Below, piece after piece: positions 50,966 through 61,085 of a DNA stretch of 64,000 bases. Each line of letters begins with the position of its first letter. Position 1 is the stretch's first letter. Origin of the DNA: Sphingobium sp. GTDB lineage: Bacteria; Pseudomonadota; Alphaproteobacteria; Sphingomonadales; Sphingomonadaceae. The position numbers and the translations under genes are program-made. The DNA lies in assembly GCA_035196065.1 (NCBI GenBank), contig CP136575.1:587001-651000 (forward strand), given 5' to 3'. A model generated the notes under the pieces. It saw only the letters and a program-made list of their open reading frames with translations, searched no databases and was not told where the DNA came from.

Positions 50966-51752
50966 GGGTGGACGGATCGTCTATTTCCACGGTACGCCGG
51001 GATCCCCGGACGAACTGCTCCTTTTCCCCGCATTGGGACTGACGGGTTGCAACCGACTATGGGTCCTGCCTCGCCATGATCACCATAACGGCCTTTCGTC
51101 AGATCAATATTTCGATGCACTGGCATCAGAAATTGCAGCGCATTTTCCAAATGGCCCAATCAGGCTTGTCGGGTTTTCCCTCGGTGCATTTATTGCCATG
51201 AACGTCGTTTCCCGCCTTGATAATCGGATAATATCGCTAGACTTGATTTCTCCGGCAGGGCCCTTGGAACTCGGCGATTTTCTGGGTCAAATGGCTGGTG
51301 GGCCCGTTTTTCGAATGGCGCGCTATAGCCGCCTTCTGTTTTCGATAATGGTGCACCTGCAGTCATGTCTGGCGCGCATTGCACCCGGATCATTGTTCCA
51401 TATGCTGTTTGCCGATGCTGCAGGGCATGATCGTGCCTTGGCCTCTCAACCGACGTTCAAGTCGGCAATGGCCCAGATGCTGCAGCAGTCTATAGGCCGC
51501 AATCCGGAAGCTTATCGACGGGAGGTCACCTCATATGTCGAGGATTGGGCCAGCATTTTACCGCTTATCTCACCGCCGGTCACGCTCTGGTATGGTGATG
51601 ACGATAATTGGACCCCGCCATCGATGGTCGAGGCTTTAGGCAAGGCGCTACCCAATGTCGTCGCGCAGCATCGCCTTGCTGGCCATTCGCACTATTCGAC
51701 CCTCGGATATTTTTTGGATAGGGGTTTGAATAGCGCTTCCAACGGGAGTTAA
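50958..51752 (+). CDS. Alpha/beta hydrolase
   Basis: Protein of 264 aa; the chosen ATG (MDEGGRIVYFHGTPGSP) overlaps plsC by 8 bp. HGTPGSPDE gives the oxyanion loop, LVGFSLGAFIA the nucleophile Ser, TLWYGDDDNWTP the acid and GHSHYST the His. The substrate is not evident; co-transcription with plsC suggests a lipid ester. It converges on tyrA with a 4-bp overlap. Confidence 0.8.
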   Translation: MDEGGRIVYFHGTPGSPDELLLFPALGLTGCNRLWVLPRHDHHNGLSSDQYFDALASEIAAHFPNGPIRLVGFSLGAFIAMNVVSRLDNRIISLDLISPAGPLELGDFLGQMAGGPVFRMARYSRLLFSIMVHLQSCLARIAPGSLFHMLFADAAGHDRALASQPTFKSAMAQMLQQSIGRNPEAYRREVTSYVEDWASILPLISPPVTLWYGDDDNWTPPSMVEALGKALPNVVAQHRLAGHSHYSTLGYFLDRGLNSASNGS

Positions 51753-52654
51753 TGCTTGCGCCCGAAATCGGGTGCATCATCATCCTGCCCCTGTTCGACA
51801 ATCGAACGGCGGATCGTGCGGGTACGGCTGAAAAGCGCTTCCAGTTCTTCACCCTTGTCATAGCGGATGGCGCGCTGCAGCGCGGTCAGATCTTCTGAAA
51901 AGCGCTGAAGCATTTCAAGCACGGCTTCCTTGTTGTTGAGGAAGACATCGCGCCACATCACCGGATCGGAAGCAGCGATGCGCGTGAAATCACGGAAACC
52001 GCCGGCCGAATATTTGATCACTTCGCTTTGCGTCACCTCGCCCAGATCGTCGGCCGTGCCGACAATGGTATAGGCAATAAGGTGCGGTAAATGGCTGGTA
52101 ATCGCCAGGACAAGATCATGGTGCCGCGCCTCCATGATTTCGACATCGGATCCCAGCCGCTGCCAAAATGCACGCAATGCCTCGACCGCTGCTTCGGGGG
52201 CGTTGGCTGGGGGAGTAAGGATACACCAACGGCCCTGAAACAGGGTTGCAAAGCCAGCATCGGGTCCGCTTTTTTCGGTACCGGCGACGGGGTGTGCGGG
52301 AATGATTGTCGCGCCGGGAAGCACGGCTGCCAATGCGTCTGCAACACTTTGCTTACAGCTGCCGACATCGCTGACGATAGCATCCGCCGGAAGGTCCTCG
52401 GCAATTTCTGCCGCAACAACACCCATTGCACCAACGGGAACGCACAGCACAACCAGCCCGGCATCGATCACCGCCGCGCCCGCCGTATCGGTCACATCGT
52501 CACAGAAACCGAGTGCGCACGCCCGTTCGCGCACCTGCGGATCGGCATCATGGCCTGTAACGCTCACATCGGGCATCGCGGCCTTCACAGCGCGCGCAAC
52601 TGAGGAGCCAATCAGCCCCAGCCCGATGATCGTGACGCGTGCAAAGGGCAGCAT
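51749..52654 (-). CDS. tyrA: Prephenate/arogenate dehydrogenase
   Basis: Protein of 301 aa. The NAD(P) motif is TIIGLGLIGSSVARA, and the catalytic region includes IIPAHPVAGTEKSGP, ITSHLPHLIAYTIVG and SAGGFRDFTRIAASDP. No chorismate mutase domain is attached, so it is the monofunctional form for tyrosine synthesis. It is coupled to hisC by a TGATG overlap, a frequent alphaproteobacterial arrangement. Confidence 0.9.
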   Translation of the reverse strand: MLPFARVTIIGLGLIGSSVARAVKAAMPDVSVTGHDADPQVRERACALGFCDDVTDTAGAAVIDAGLVVLCVPVGAMGVVAAEIAEDLPADAIVSDVGSCKQSVADALAAVLPGATIIPAHPVAGTEKSGPDAGFATLFQGRWCILTPPANAPEAAVEALRAFWQRLGSDVEIMEARHHDLVLAITSHLPHLIAYTIVGTADDLGEVTQSEVIKYSAGGFRDFTRIAASDPVMWRDVFLNNKEAVLEMLQRFSEDLTALQRAIRYDKGEELEALFSRTRTIRRSIVEQGQDDDAPDFGRKH

Positions 52655-53751
52655 CAGCTGTGCCGTTCCAATATATTGCGCAATGCCGCCATCAACCCGC
52701 GATTTTCCTCTTCACTGCCAATGGTGATACGCAGCCCGGTTGCCAGCCCCTGCCCCGGCAGCCAGCGGACGATATAGCCTTCGTCCATCAGCGCCTTGTA
52801 CGCCGTCTCTGCGCTGACCGCGCCTTCGAACATCACCATCAGGAAGTTGGCGCGGCTGGGAATGACCTTGAGGCCGTGATTTGAAAGCGCGGCGATTTCG
52901 GCCGCCATCCAGTCGCGCCATTCGCTGTTATGTTTGCGGCTATGGGCCAAAAAGTCACTATCGGAGAGTGCGGCAATTGCGGCGGCCTGCCCGGCGCTGG
53001 TGACGTTGAACGGCGCGCGAATGCGGTTCAATGTCTCGATCAGCCCCGGCTGGCCGTAGGCCCAGCCAATGCGTTCGGCGGCAAGACCATAGATTTTGGA
53101 AAAGGTGCGTGTGACCAGCACATTTGCATGTTTGCGCGCAAGATCGAACGCAGCGGGACCATCTTCTTCCAGATATTCGCCATAGGCCTGGTCGAGCACT
53201 AATACGCAGTCGGCCGGAAGTCCTGCATGCAGCCGCATGATTTCGCCATCGTCGGTCCAGGTGCCGGTCGGATTGTTCGGATTGGCAACAAAGACCACGC
53301 GTGTCTTGTCTGTCACCAGTGCTAACAACGCATCGACATCAGTGCCATAATGTTTGTCAGGCGCAACCACCACGGTGGCGGCGCATTTACGTGCGGCGAT
53401 ATCATAGACAGAAAAACCGTAACGCACGTAGATGATCTCGTCCCCCGCGCCGGCATAGCCAGCAGCGATCAGGTTCAAAAGTTCGTCCGATCCGGTACCG
53501 CAGACGATTCTGTCGGCTTCAAGATCATAGGCCTTGCCCAGCGCCTCGCGCAGCGCAGTCGATGCGGGGTCGGGATAGCGCGCCAAAGTTGCACGTGCGT
53601 CTGCCATGGCCGCCGTGGCATCAGGGCTGCATCCCAAAGGGTTTTCATTGGCAGAAAGCTTGATCAGAATGCGGCCATCATCGCTCTTCGCCTTGCCCGG
53701 CGTATAGGCATGAATGGCGTTGATCCAGGGCTTGGCTACAGGCTGTGTCAT
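52654..53751 (-). CDS. hisC: Histidinol-phosphate aminotransferase
   Basis: Protein of 365 aa from the Met in [20 protein letters not shown]; the longer frame overlaps metX and is not needed. PLP-fold marks: [44 protein letters not shown] and the lysine in [17 protein letters not shown]. In this pairing with tyrA it may also serve aromatic amino acids. It is divergent from metX. Confidence 0.9.
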   Translation of the reverse strand: MTQPVAKPWINAIHAYTPGKAKSDDGRILIKLSANENPLGCSPDATAAMADARATLARYPDPASTALREALGKAYDLEADRIVCGTGSDELLNLIAAGYAGAGDEIIYVRYGFSVYDIAARKCAATVVVAPDKHYGTDVDALLALVTDKTRVVFVANPNNPTGTWTDDGEIMRLHAGLPADCVLVLDQAYGEYLEEDGPAAFDLARKHANVLVTRTFSKIYGLAAERIGWAYGQPGLIETLNRIRAPFNVTSAGQAAAIAALSDSDFLAHSRKHNSEWRDWMAAEIAALSNHGLKVIPSRANFLMVMFEGAVSAETAYKALMDEGYIVRWLPGQGLATGLRITIGSEEENRGLMAALRNILERHS

Positions 53752-53818
53752 GCGCCGCGCCATAGCCTTGCCCAGCGGCCCGTGCAACCAAGCTATTGTT
53801 TTAGCCGCCTTGCCTGAT

Positions 53819-54952
53819 ATGGCGCTTTCTATGGGTGAAGATGGGCGTTTCGGCCTCGACAGGCGCACAAAGCTGCTGGGGCCGGTTAGGCTGGATAGCG
53901 GCGCTGCCTTTGCACCTGTTGAATTCGCCTATGAAACCTATGGCACCCTCAACGCCGACAAATCGAATGCAATCCTTATCTGCCATGCGCTGACCGGGGA
54001 TCAATATGTCGCATCTACCCATCCGGTAACGGGAAAGCCCGGCTGGTGGACGCGGTTGGTCGGCGAAGGAAAGCCCGTCGATCCGGCGCGCCATTGCGTC
54101 ATCTGCATCAATGTTCTGGGTAGCTGCATGGGCAGTTCAGGGCCGGCCAGCTTCGACCCGGGCACTGGTGAGCCCTATGGCATGGAATTCCCCGTGATCA
54201 CGATTGCCGACATGGTGCGCGCGCAAGCGATATTACTCGACCATCTGGGTATCGAAAGGCTCGCCTGCGTGATCGGCGGATCGATGGGCGGGATGCAGGC
54301 GCTGACATGGGCGTCGCTATTCCCCGACCGCGTGCAATCGGCGGTCGTCATTGCCTCGACCGCACGACACAGCGCGCAAAATATCGCCTTTCATGAAGTC
54401 GGCAGGCAAGCGATCATGGCCGATCCGAATTGGCAGGGTGGCAATTATTATACGTCTGTCGACCAACCCGACGCCGGCCTCGCGGTCGCACGCATGGCGG
54501 CGCACATCACCTATCTGTCTGAAGCCGGGCTGACCGAGAAATTCGGGCGGCAGCTACAGGACCGCGAAACCAAGACCTTTGGTTTTGATGCCGATTTCCA
54601 GGTCGAAAGCTATCTGCGTCACCAGGGATTAAGCTTTGTCGAGCGCTTCGACGCCAACTCCTATCTCTACATCACCCGGGCAATGGATTATTATGACCTC
54701 GCCGAAGAGCATGGCGGCGTGCTGGCCAAGGCCTTTACCGGCAGCAAAACCCGTTTCTGCCTCGTCAGTTTCGACAGCGACTGGCTTTATCCGACCATCG
54801 AATCCAAGCGCATCGTTCGGGCCCTGAATGCCGCAGGTGCAGCGGCCAGCTTTGTCGAATTGTCATCGCCCTTTGGCCATGATGCCTTCCTTCTGGACGC
54901 GCCCGAAATGAACCGGATCATCGACGGGTTCCTGAAAGCGGGTGGGCTATGA
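53819..54952 (+). CDS. metX: Homoserine O-acyltransferase
   Basis: Protein of 377 aa. Family marks are [36 protein letters not shown], the nucleophile Ser in [11 protein letters not shown], Asp in FDSDWLYP and His in FGHDAFLLD. An ATG 12 bp later is also possible. It activates homoserine for methionine synthesis and overlaps metW by 4 bp. Confidence 0.92.
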   Translation: MALSMGEDGRFGLDRRTKLLGPVRLDSGAAFAPVEFAYETYGTLNADKSNAILICHALTGDQYVASTHPVTGKPGWWTRLVGEGKPVDPARHCVICINVLGSCMGSSGPASFDPGTGEPYGMEFPVITIADMVRAQAILLDHLGIERLACVIGGSMGGMQALTWASLFPDRVQSAVVIASTARHSAQNIAFHEVGRQAIMADPNWQGGNYYTSVDQPDAGLAVARMAAHITYLSEAGLTEKFGRQLQDRETKTFGFDADFQVESYLRHQGLSFVERFDANSYLYITRAMDYYDLAEEHGGVLAKAFTGSKTRFCLVSFDSDWLYPTIESKRIVRALNAAGAAASFVELSSPFGHDAFLLDAPEMNRIIDGFLKAGGL

Positions 54953-55539
54953 TGCCGCTACGCCCCGATCTTGCGATTATCGCCGAGACGATTCCTGCCG
55001 GGACGCGCGTGCTGGATGTCGGGTGCGGCGATGGCGCGCTGATGGCGGCGCTACGCGACGCCAAGGGAATTGATGCACGCGGGATGGAAATTGATCCGAT
55101 CAATGTCGCCAATGCCGTAACGCGCGGCCTTGCCGTGGTGCAGGGCGATGCCGATACCGACCTTGCCGACTATCCCGACAATGCATTCGATTATGCCATA
55201 CTCAGCCAGACGCTGCAGACCACGCGCCGGCCTGACTTGGTGTTGGACCAGTTGCTGCGTATTGGCGGCCTCGCCTTTGTGTCCTTCCCCAATTTCGCCC
55301 AGTGGAAGATCCGTTTTGCCCATATGTTCGGCGGGCGGATGCCGGTGACCAAGCAATTGCCCCACCGTTGGTATGATTCGCCCAACATCCACCATGTGAC
55401 GGTCGACGATTTCAAAAGCCTTGTCGCTGATCGCGGCTATCACATCGAAGGCGAATGGTATCTTACCGGCGAAAAAAGGCGCGGCGCGGGGCTTGCCAAC
55501 CTGCTCGCCGAACATGCGGTTTTTCTGCTGAAACGCTGA
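54949..55539 (+). CDS. metW: Methionine biosynthesis protein MetW
   Basis: Protein of 196 aa with a methyltransferase-like fold: [49 protein letters not shown] and [15 protein letters not shown]. The metX-metW pair with ATGA overlap is standard; MetW is needed for full MetX activity in several species. Confidence 0.92.
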   Translation: MMPLRPDLAIIAETIPAGTRVLDVGCGDGALMAALRDAKGIDARGMEIDPINVANAVTRGLAVVQGDADTDLADYPDNAFDYAILSQTLQTTRRPDLVLDQLLRIGGLAFVSFPNFAQWKIRFAHMFGGRMPVTKQLPHRWYDSPNIHHVTVDDFKSLVADRGYHIEGEWYLTGEKRRGAGLANLLAEHAVFLLKR

Positions 55540-55551
55540 GCCGCCGAAGCG

Positions 55552-56328
55552 TCAGCCCAATGTCGCCATGCCGCCCGCATCAATGTTGAGTTTCTGCCCC
55601 GAGCAATAGCTGTTGGCATTGGACACAAACCAGACGACCGCTGCGGCGACATCGTCTGGCGTCGGCACCCGGCCGAAGGGGAATTTCGCGTCAAGCTCAT
55701 GAATGTCCGAAACCCCGGCGACCGCGCGCGCCAGCCTTTCGCCCATATCCGATACGGTCAGCGCAGGGGCGACGATGTTGACGCGGATGCCATTGGCTTG
55801 CTCTTCCTTGGCAAGCGTGAGAGCGAGCGCCTCGCTTGCTGCCTTGCCCATATTATAGGGCGCGCCATTGCGAGAATGCGACAGGGTCGCGACGCTGGAA
55901 ATCATGATGATGTCGCCGCGCGGCGCAGCGCGCAAATGCGGGATCGCCAGTTTTGAAAGATAATGCGGAGCAAAGGCGTGAACCCGCATAACCCGTTCAA
56001 ACTCGGCCGGATCGGTATCGGCAACGATGCGTCCCTTGCTGGCAATGCCGGCATTGTTGATCAGAATTGACAACTCACCAAAATCAGCAGCAACCGCAGA
56101 AACCATCGCTTCGCAGGCGGCATAATCGTCGACCGATGCCTGATAGGCCTTGGCCCGCCTCCCCAATGCCTCGATCGCCGCCACGGTTTCAGCGGCCGCA
56201 TCGGCATCGCGGGTATAGTTCACCGCGACATCTGCACCAGCGCGCGCCAGCGCGATCGCAATGCCACGCCCGATTCCGCGCGATGCGCCTGTGACCAGCG
56301 CGGTACGGCCGCTCAGCGATATCTCCAT
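55552..56328 (-). CDS. Short-chain dehydrogenase/reductase (FabG-like)
   Basis: Protein of 258 aa; the start follows a GGGAGAGG ribosome site. Motifs TGASRGIGRG, NNAG, ISSVATLSHS (Ser) and YNMGKAASEA (Tyr-Lys) are complete. The C-terminus (SGQKLNIDAGGM) is normal. The substrate is unknown. Confidence 0.85.
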   Translation of the reverse strand: MEISLSGRTALVTGASRGIGRGIAIALARAGADVAVNYTRDADAAAETVAAIEALGRRAKAYQASVDDYAACEAMVSAVAADFGELSILINNAGIASKGRIVADTDPAEFERVMRVHAFAPHYLSKLAIPHLRAAPRGDIIMISSVATLSHSRNGAPYNMGKAASEALALTLAKEEQANGIRVNIVAPALTVSDMGERLARAVAGVSDIHELDAKFPFGRVPTPDDVAAAVVWFVSNANSYCSGQKLNIDAGGMATLG

Positions 56329-56351
56329 TTCCCTCTCCCCCGAAAAAATCG

Positions 56352-56834
56352 TCAGCCCAGCGCTGCCAGTTTGGCCAATGCGGTACCATCGACACGATAG
56401 ATCGTCCATTCGTCCATCGGCTTTGCGCCCAATGCCTTATAGAATTGGATCGCAGGTTCATTCCAGTCGAGCACCGACCATTCAAGCCGTGCACAATCGC
56501 GCTCTACCGCAATCGCCGCCAGCTTTTTCAGCAATGCTTTGCCGAGGCCGGCCCCACGCGCCTCCGGACGGACGAACAGATCCTCCAAATAGACGCCGGG
56601 CTTACCTTCAAAGGTCGAAAAATTATGGAAGAACAGCGCAAAGCCTTGCGGCGAGCCGTCAATCTCTCCAATCAACACCTCGGCGTAGGGACGCGTTCCG
56701 AACAGTTTGGCTTCCAGCACCGCCTCGTCAAAGCGCACTTCATGCGCAAGCCGCTCATATTCGGCGAGATCGCGAATAAACTGCGCGATCAGCGGAATAT
56801 CCGTCGCGCTGGCAGGCCGTATCGAAAGCGTCAT
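56352..56834 (-). CDS. GNAT-family N-acetyltransferase
   Basis: Protein of 160 aa. Acetyl-CoA binding segment VRPEARGAGLGKALLKKLAAIA and the preceding strand YLEDLFV are typical, similar to the diamine/thialysine acetyltransferase branch (ARLEWSVLDWNEPAIQFYKALGA). It overlaps the EamA gene by 4 bp. Confidence 0.87.
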   Translation of the reverse strand: MTLSIRPASATDIPLIAQFIRDLAEYERLAHEVRFDEAVLEAKLFGTRPYAEVLIGEIDGSPQGFALFFHNFSTFEGKPGVYLEDLFVRPEARGAGLGKALLKKLAAIAVERDCARLEWSVLDWNEPAIQFYKALGAKPMDEWTIYRVDGTALAKLAALG

Positions 56835-57724
56835 TTTCCCAATCCCTGTTTAATCCGCGGCCATAGCATGCCGACTGACAAGCCTGCCATGACCAATGCA
56901 AACGCAATCAGTTTCCATGATTGCAAGGGCTCGCCAAGCACCAAGGCTGACGCGCCCATGCCAAACACCGGTACCATCAACGCCATCGGCGCAACGACTG
57001 CTGCCGGGTGCCGGTTGAGCAGCCAGCCCCACGCAGCATAGCCGAACATGGTGTTGCCCACCGATTGCCACAGTACCGCCGCCCATGTTGCGCCGTCCGC
57101 AGCTTCGATGCCGGCGATCATGCGATCCGGCCCTTCGAGCATCAGCGCGAATAGCAAAAGCGGTGGCACAGCAAAAATGCTCGACCAGACGACATAGGAT
57201 AGCATGTTCTGCGGTGCGGCCTGCCGAGCGACCATGTTGCCGCTCGACCAACTAAAGGCTGCAAGCAGCACCAAACCAAGGCCCAGCGGCGTGGCACTGC
57301 CATCGGTGTGAAAGGCAATGACGGCAAGGCCGCTACTCGCAAGCAGAAGCGCGACCAGCTGGTAGAGGCCGACTTTCTCCCCCGATAAGCGCATCGAGAG
57401 AAAAATCGTGAAAAACACCTGTGTTTGCACGACCAGCGAAGCAAGCCCGGGGGTAATGTCTGCCCGCATCGCCGTGAACAATATGCCGAACTGCCCTGCC
57501 CCAATCAGCACCCCATAAGCAGCAAGGCTTCCCCAACCAACCTTTGGTCGGGGAAGAAAAAAAGCGAGCGGGAAGAAAGCGAGGGTGAATCGGAGCAAAG
57601 CCAATGTCAGTGGCGACAGATGTTCAAGCGCAAATTTGATAACAACAAAATTCGTTCCCCATACCGCCATAATCGCAATTGCGAGCAGCAGATGGGCGGG
57701 CGGAAGCCCGTGGCGCGTTGGCAT
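56831..57724 (-). CDS. EamA/DMT-family transporter
   Basis: Protein of 297 aa with ten helices in two repeats; the family opening is LLLAIAIMAVWGTNFVVIKFALEHLSPLTLALLRF. It is close to the O-acetylserine/cysteine exporter branch. It is upstream of, and coupled to, the GNAT gene. Confidence 0.87.
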   Translation of the reverse strand: MPTRHGLPPAHLLLAIAIMAVWGTNFVVIKFALEHLSPLTLALLRFTLAFFPLAFFLPRPKVGWGSLAAYGVLIGAGQFGILFTAMRADITPGLASLVVQTQVFFTIFLSMRLSGEKVGLYQLVALLLASSGLAVIAFHTDGSATPLGLGLVLLAAFSWSSGNMVARQAAPQNMLSYVVWSSIFAVPPLLLFALMLEGPDRMIAGIEAADGATWAAVLWQSVGNTMFGYAAWGWLLNRHPAAVVAPMALMVPVFGMGASALVLGEPLQSWKLIAFALVMAGLSVGMLWPRIKQGLGK

Positions 57725-57744
57725 TAACTCGACCCTGGCCGCGC

Positions 57745-58884
57745 TCAGGCGGCCTTGCCGTGCAGCGTATCCATGCTGACGCTGGTTCCGGCATCGATCT
57801 CGGCGGCCTTCGCCTCGACCAGCTTGACGATATGACCAATCATGTCGGCATCTTCGACATGATGATCGGTCACGCCCGAAAGATAGACCATATGCTTGCC
57901 ATTACCGCCGCCGGTGATGCCGATATCGGTCTCGCGCGCTTCGCCGGGGCCGTTGACAACACAGCCGAGAACCGAGAGCGACATGGGTGTTTTGATGTGC
58001 TGCAGCGCATCTTCGAGTTTCTGCACGGTGCGGATCACGTCAAAACCCTGCCGCGCGCATGATGGGCAAGATACCACGCGGACGCCGCGGGTGCGCAGAC
58101 CCAGCGTTTTCAATATTTCATAGCCGACGCGCACTTCCTCTTCAGGTTCTGCCGAGAGTGAAACGCGAATGGTATCGCCAATACCTGCCCAGAGGAGGTT
58201 ACCGATACCGAGCGCGGATTTCACCGTGCCGCCAATCAGGCCACCCGCCTCGGTAATGCCCAGGTGGAGTGGGCAATCGACTGCCTCGGCAAGGCCCATA
58301 TAGGCGGCAACCGCAAGGAACACGTCGGACGCCTTCACTGCGACCTTATATTCGTGGAAATCACGATCCTGCAGCAGCTTGATATGATCAAGCGCGCTTT
58401 CGATCAGCGCCTCCGGGCAAGGCTCGCCATATTTTTCGAGCAGGTCTTTTTCGAGGGAGCCGGCATTGACGCCGATGCGGATCGCGCAGCCATTGGCCTT
58501 GGCCGCATTGACCACTTCGTTCACCCGCTCTGCGCTACCGATATTGCCTGGGTTGATGCGCAAGCAAGCTGCGCCCGCATCTGCCGCCTCAAGCGCGCGC
58601 TTATAATGGAAGTGGATATCAGCAACCACCGGCACGCGCGCCGCGCGCACAATCTGTTTCAGCGCCGCGGTTGATTCAACATCGGGGCAGGAAACGCGGA
58701 TGATATCGACCCCTGCATCCTCGCAACGGCGGATCTGGTCAATCGTAGCCTTGGCGTCAGAGGTGAGCGTGTTGGTCATGGTCTGCACCGAAATCGGGGC
58801 ATTGCCGCCGACGGGCACATTACCGACCATGATCTGACGGGATTGGCGACGCGCGATATCGCGCCAAGGGCGTATAGAAGACAT
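57745..58884 (-). CDS. ispG: 4-hydroxy-3-methylbut-2-enyl diphosphate synthase (flavodoxin)
   Basis: Protein of 379 aa. Marks: [53 protein letters not shown], and the [4Fe-4S] cysteines in [10 protein letters not shown] and [11 protein letters not shown]. It is the GcpE enzyme of the MEP isoprenoid pathway. Confidence 0.93.
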   Translation of the reverse strand: MSSIRPWRDIARRQSRQIMVGNVPVGGNAPISVQTMTNTLTSDAKATIDQIRRCEDAGVDIIRVSCPDVESTAALKQIVRAARVPVVADIHFHYKRALEAADAGAACLRINPGNIGSAERVNEVVNAAKANGCAIRIGVNAGSLEKDLLEKYGEPCPEALIESALDHIKLLQDRDFHEYKVAVKASDVFLAVAAYMGLAEAVDCPLHLGITEAGGLIGGTVKSALGIGNLLWAGIGDTIRVSLSAEPEEEVRVGYEILKTLGLRTRGVRVVSCPSCARQGFDVIRTVQKLEDALQHIKTPMSLSVLGCVVNGPGEARETDIGITGGGNGKHMVYLSGVTDHHVEDADMIGHIVKLVEAKAAEIDAGTSVSMDTLHGKAA

Positions 58885-59034
58885 GGGCAGCGATATAGGC
58901 GAGGATCAGCCCTGCGGCAACGGCGGTTGCGCATCAGGTAGAAGCGCTTTGGGATCGCCGGTAATTCCCGCACGCGGGGAGGATGGTCAATATCCCCCAT
59001 TGCACCAATTGAAAGCCGCGCTAGCGTAGCAAGC

Positions 59035-60555
59035 ATGAGTTGGGAAACAGAGATTGCGCAGCTGCGCGCGCGCGAGGCGTTGGCCGAAAAAATGGGCGGC
59101 GAGGAGAAGCTCGCGAGGCAGCACGGGCAGGGCAAGCTTGATGCGCGCGAGCGGCTGAAGCGATTGCTCGATCCCGGCAGTTTCCGTGAAATTGGCAAGA
59201 TTGCCGGCAAGGGCAGTTATGACGCGGCGGGCGAGCTTGCCGATTTCAGCCCGTCCAACTTCATTTTCGGGCGCGGCAATGTGAACGGCCGTCCCGTCGT
59301 AGCCAGCGCCGATGATTTCACCGTGCGCGGTGGTGCGGCCGACGCAGCGCTGCACCGCAAATTCATCCAGTGCGAGAAAATGGCACATAGCATGGGCCTG
59401 CCGCTGATCCGGATGATCGACGGGACGGGCGGCGGCGGATCCGTAAAGACGCTGGAGGATACTGGCTACACCTATGTGCCGGTCACACCGAGTTGGGACG
59501 ATATTATCAAGAATCTTGAAACGGTTCCCGTCGTCGCGCTCGCGCTTGGCCCCACGGCGGGCATGGGTGCAGCGCGCACCGTAGCGAGCCATTATTCGAT
59601 CATGGTGAAGGGTCTGTCCCAGATCTTTGCCGCCGGCCCAGTAGTGGCGGCACAGATTGGCGAGGAATTGTCGAAGGAGCAATTGGGCGGAAGCGAGATT
59701 CATGCCCGCAACGGGGTGGTCGATGAAGAAGTGGCGAGCGAGGATGAGGCCTTTGCCTATGCCCGTGCCTTCCTGTCTTACCTGCCATCACAGGTCGGAC
59801 AACATGCCGCACGCACCGTGCCGCACGATCCGGTTGATCGACGCGATGAAAAGCTGCTCTCCATTGTACCGCGTGAGGACAAGCAGGTCTATTCGATGCG
59901 GGCCGTCATGGCGTCGGTCTTTGACAGCGGCAGCGTCTTTGAAATGGGCCGCCGCTGGGGGCGGGCGGCAATCACCGCCTTTGCGCGGCTTGATGGTTGG
60001 CCGGTTGCAGTGCTGGCCAGCGATCCGACCTATCTGGGCGGATCATGGGAAGCCTTGACGTCGCAGAAAGTGAAACGCTTTGTCGAACTGGCTGGCCAAT
60101 TCCAGATGCCTGTCGTGCATCTGGTTGATAATCCCGGTTTCATGATCGGGCTGGAGGCTGAACGCAGCGGTACCATCCGCTATGGCGTCGAGGCGATGAA
60201 CGCAGTGTATAAGGCGACCGTTCCCTGGGCCAGCGTGATCGTGCGCCGCGCCTATGGCATTGCCGGCAGTGCGATGTCGAACGGCGAACGGTTCCAATAT
60301 CGGTTTGCCTGGCCGAGCGGCGACTGGGGATCGCTCCCCATCGCAGGTGGGCTGGAGGCAGCATATAAGTCAGAAATCGCAGCAGCGGATGATCCAGCAG
60401 CGAAGCTGGAAGAAATCAAGGCGCGGCTGAATGCGGTGACTTCGCCTTTCCGAACAGCGGAAAAGTTCAATGTCGAGGATATCATCGATCCGCGTGATAC
60501 ACGGCCGCTTCTGTGCGAATTTGCAGGGCTGGCCTGGGCGAAGCTGGGCGCCTGA
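59035..60555 (+). CDS. Acyl-CoA carboxylase, carboxyltransferase (beta) subunit
   Basis: Protein of 506 aa. Carboxyltransferase marks are GKLDARERLKRLLDPGSFREIG, the oxyanion regions in GTGGGGSVKTLEDTGYTYVP and GPTAGMGAARTVASHYSIM, VDNPGFMIGLEAERSGTIRYG and RRAYGIAGSAM. The size fits propionyl- or methylcrotonyl-type enzymes. No biotin carboxylase gene is next to it in the window. Confidence 0.88.
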   Translation: MSWETEIAQLRAREALAEKMGGEEKLARQHGQGKLDARERLKRLLDPGSFREIGKIAGKGSYDAAGELADFSPSNFIFGRGNVNGRPVVASADDFTVRGGAADAALHRKFIQCEKMAHSMGLPLIRMIDGTGGGGSVKTLEDTGYTYVPVTPSWDDIIKNLETVPVVALALGPTAGMGAARTVASHYSIMVKGLSQIFAAGPVVAAQIGEELSKEQLGGSEIHARNGVVDEEVASEDEAFAYARAFLSYLPSQVGQHAARTVPHDPVDRRDEKLLSIVPREDKQVYSMRAVMASVFDSGSVFEMGRRWGRAAITAFARLDGWPVAVLASDPTYLGGSWEALTSQKVKRFVELAGQFQMPVVHLVDNPGFMIGLEAERSGTIRYGVEAMNAVYKATVPWASVIVRRAYGIAGSAMSNGERFQYRFAWPSGDWGSLPIAGGLEAAYKSEIAAADDPAAKLEEIKARLNAVTSPFRTAEKFNVEDIIDPRDTRPLLCEFAGLAWAKLGA

Positions 60556-60560
60556 CCACC

Positions 60561-60827
60561 CTAATCGCCTGACCCCCGACCACCCCTGCGCCATTTCCAG
60601 CCGCCCTCGGTTCGTGCGGCATATATTGGCATTGGCGCCAGCGCGATGATCAATATCGCCGGCAGCATCACAAGCGGCCTGTCCGCAAGCAGAAGCGATA
60701 GGCCAACAATCATGGCCATGTGCGAAAGTAGCAACACCCAGCCCTGCCATTTGAAGGGCAGGCCCGCGCCATAGCCAAAACGCTTTGCCCGAAACCATGG
60801 GCCTTTATCACGCAAATGATGCAACAT
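60561..60827 (-). CDS. Small membrane protein of unknown function
   Basis: Protein of 88 aa with two predicted helices (GWVLLLSHMAMIVGLSLLL and LVMLPAILIIALAPMPIYAA) and a basic Gly-rich tail. It lies last in a row of three minus-strand genes with the Arc-like and SPFH genes. Confidence 0.65.
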   Translation of the reverse strand: MLHHLRDKGPWFRAKRFGYGAGLPFKWQGWVLLLSHMAMIVGLSLLLADRPLVMLPAILIIALAPMPIYAARTEGGWKWRRGGRGSGD

Positions 60828-60848
60828 GCGGATCTCCTTCAGCCAAGC

Positions 60849-61076
60849 CTATTCATAGCCCGACGCTTCTTTGAGCGCCGGTCGTCCCCGTTTCGGTTTA
60901 TCACTGACCACGACCTTCACCCCACGCCGTTCCAGTGCCTCGCGCAGCAGCACTTCGATCTGTGCATTGGCACTGCGGAAATCGGCCGCTGCCGCCCGCT
61001 CGATCGCGGCATGAAGCGCGGGATCGAGACGGAGCGGGAAGGCTTTTTTCGCTATCGGCTTTGGAGAGGCAGGCAT
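60849..61076 (-). CDS. Arc-like small DNA-binding protein
   Basis: Protein of 75 aa with the ribbon-helix-helix pattern FPLRLDPALHAAIERAAAADFRSANAQIEVLLREAL. No toxin partner is adjacent. It is 9 bp downstream of the SPFH gene, so it is probably an operon member. Confidence 0.78.
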   Translation of the reverse strand: MPASPKPIAKKAFPLRLDPALHAAIERAAAADFRSANAQIEVLLREALERRGVKVVVSDKPKRGRPALKEASGYE

Positions 61077-61085
61077 TGCGTTCTG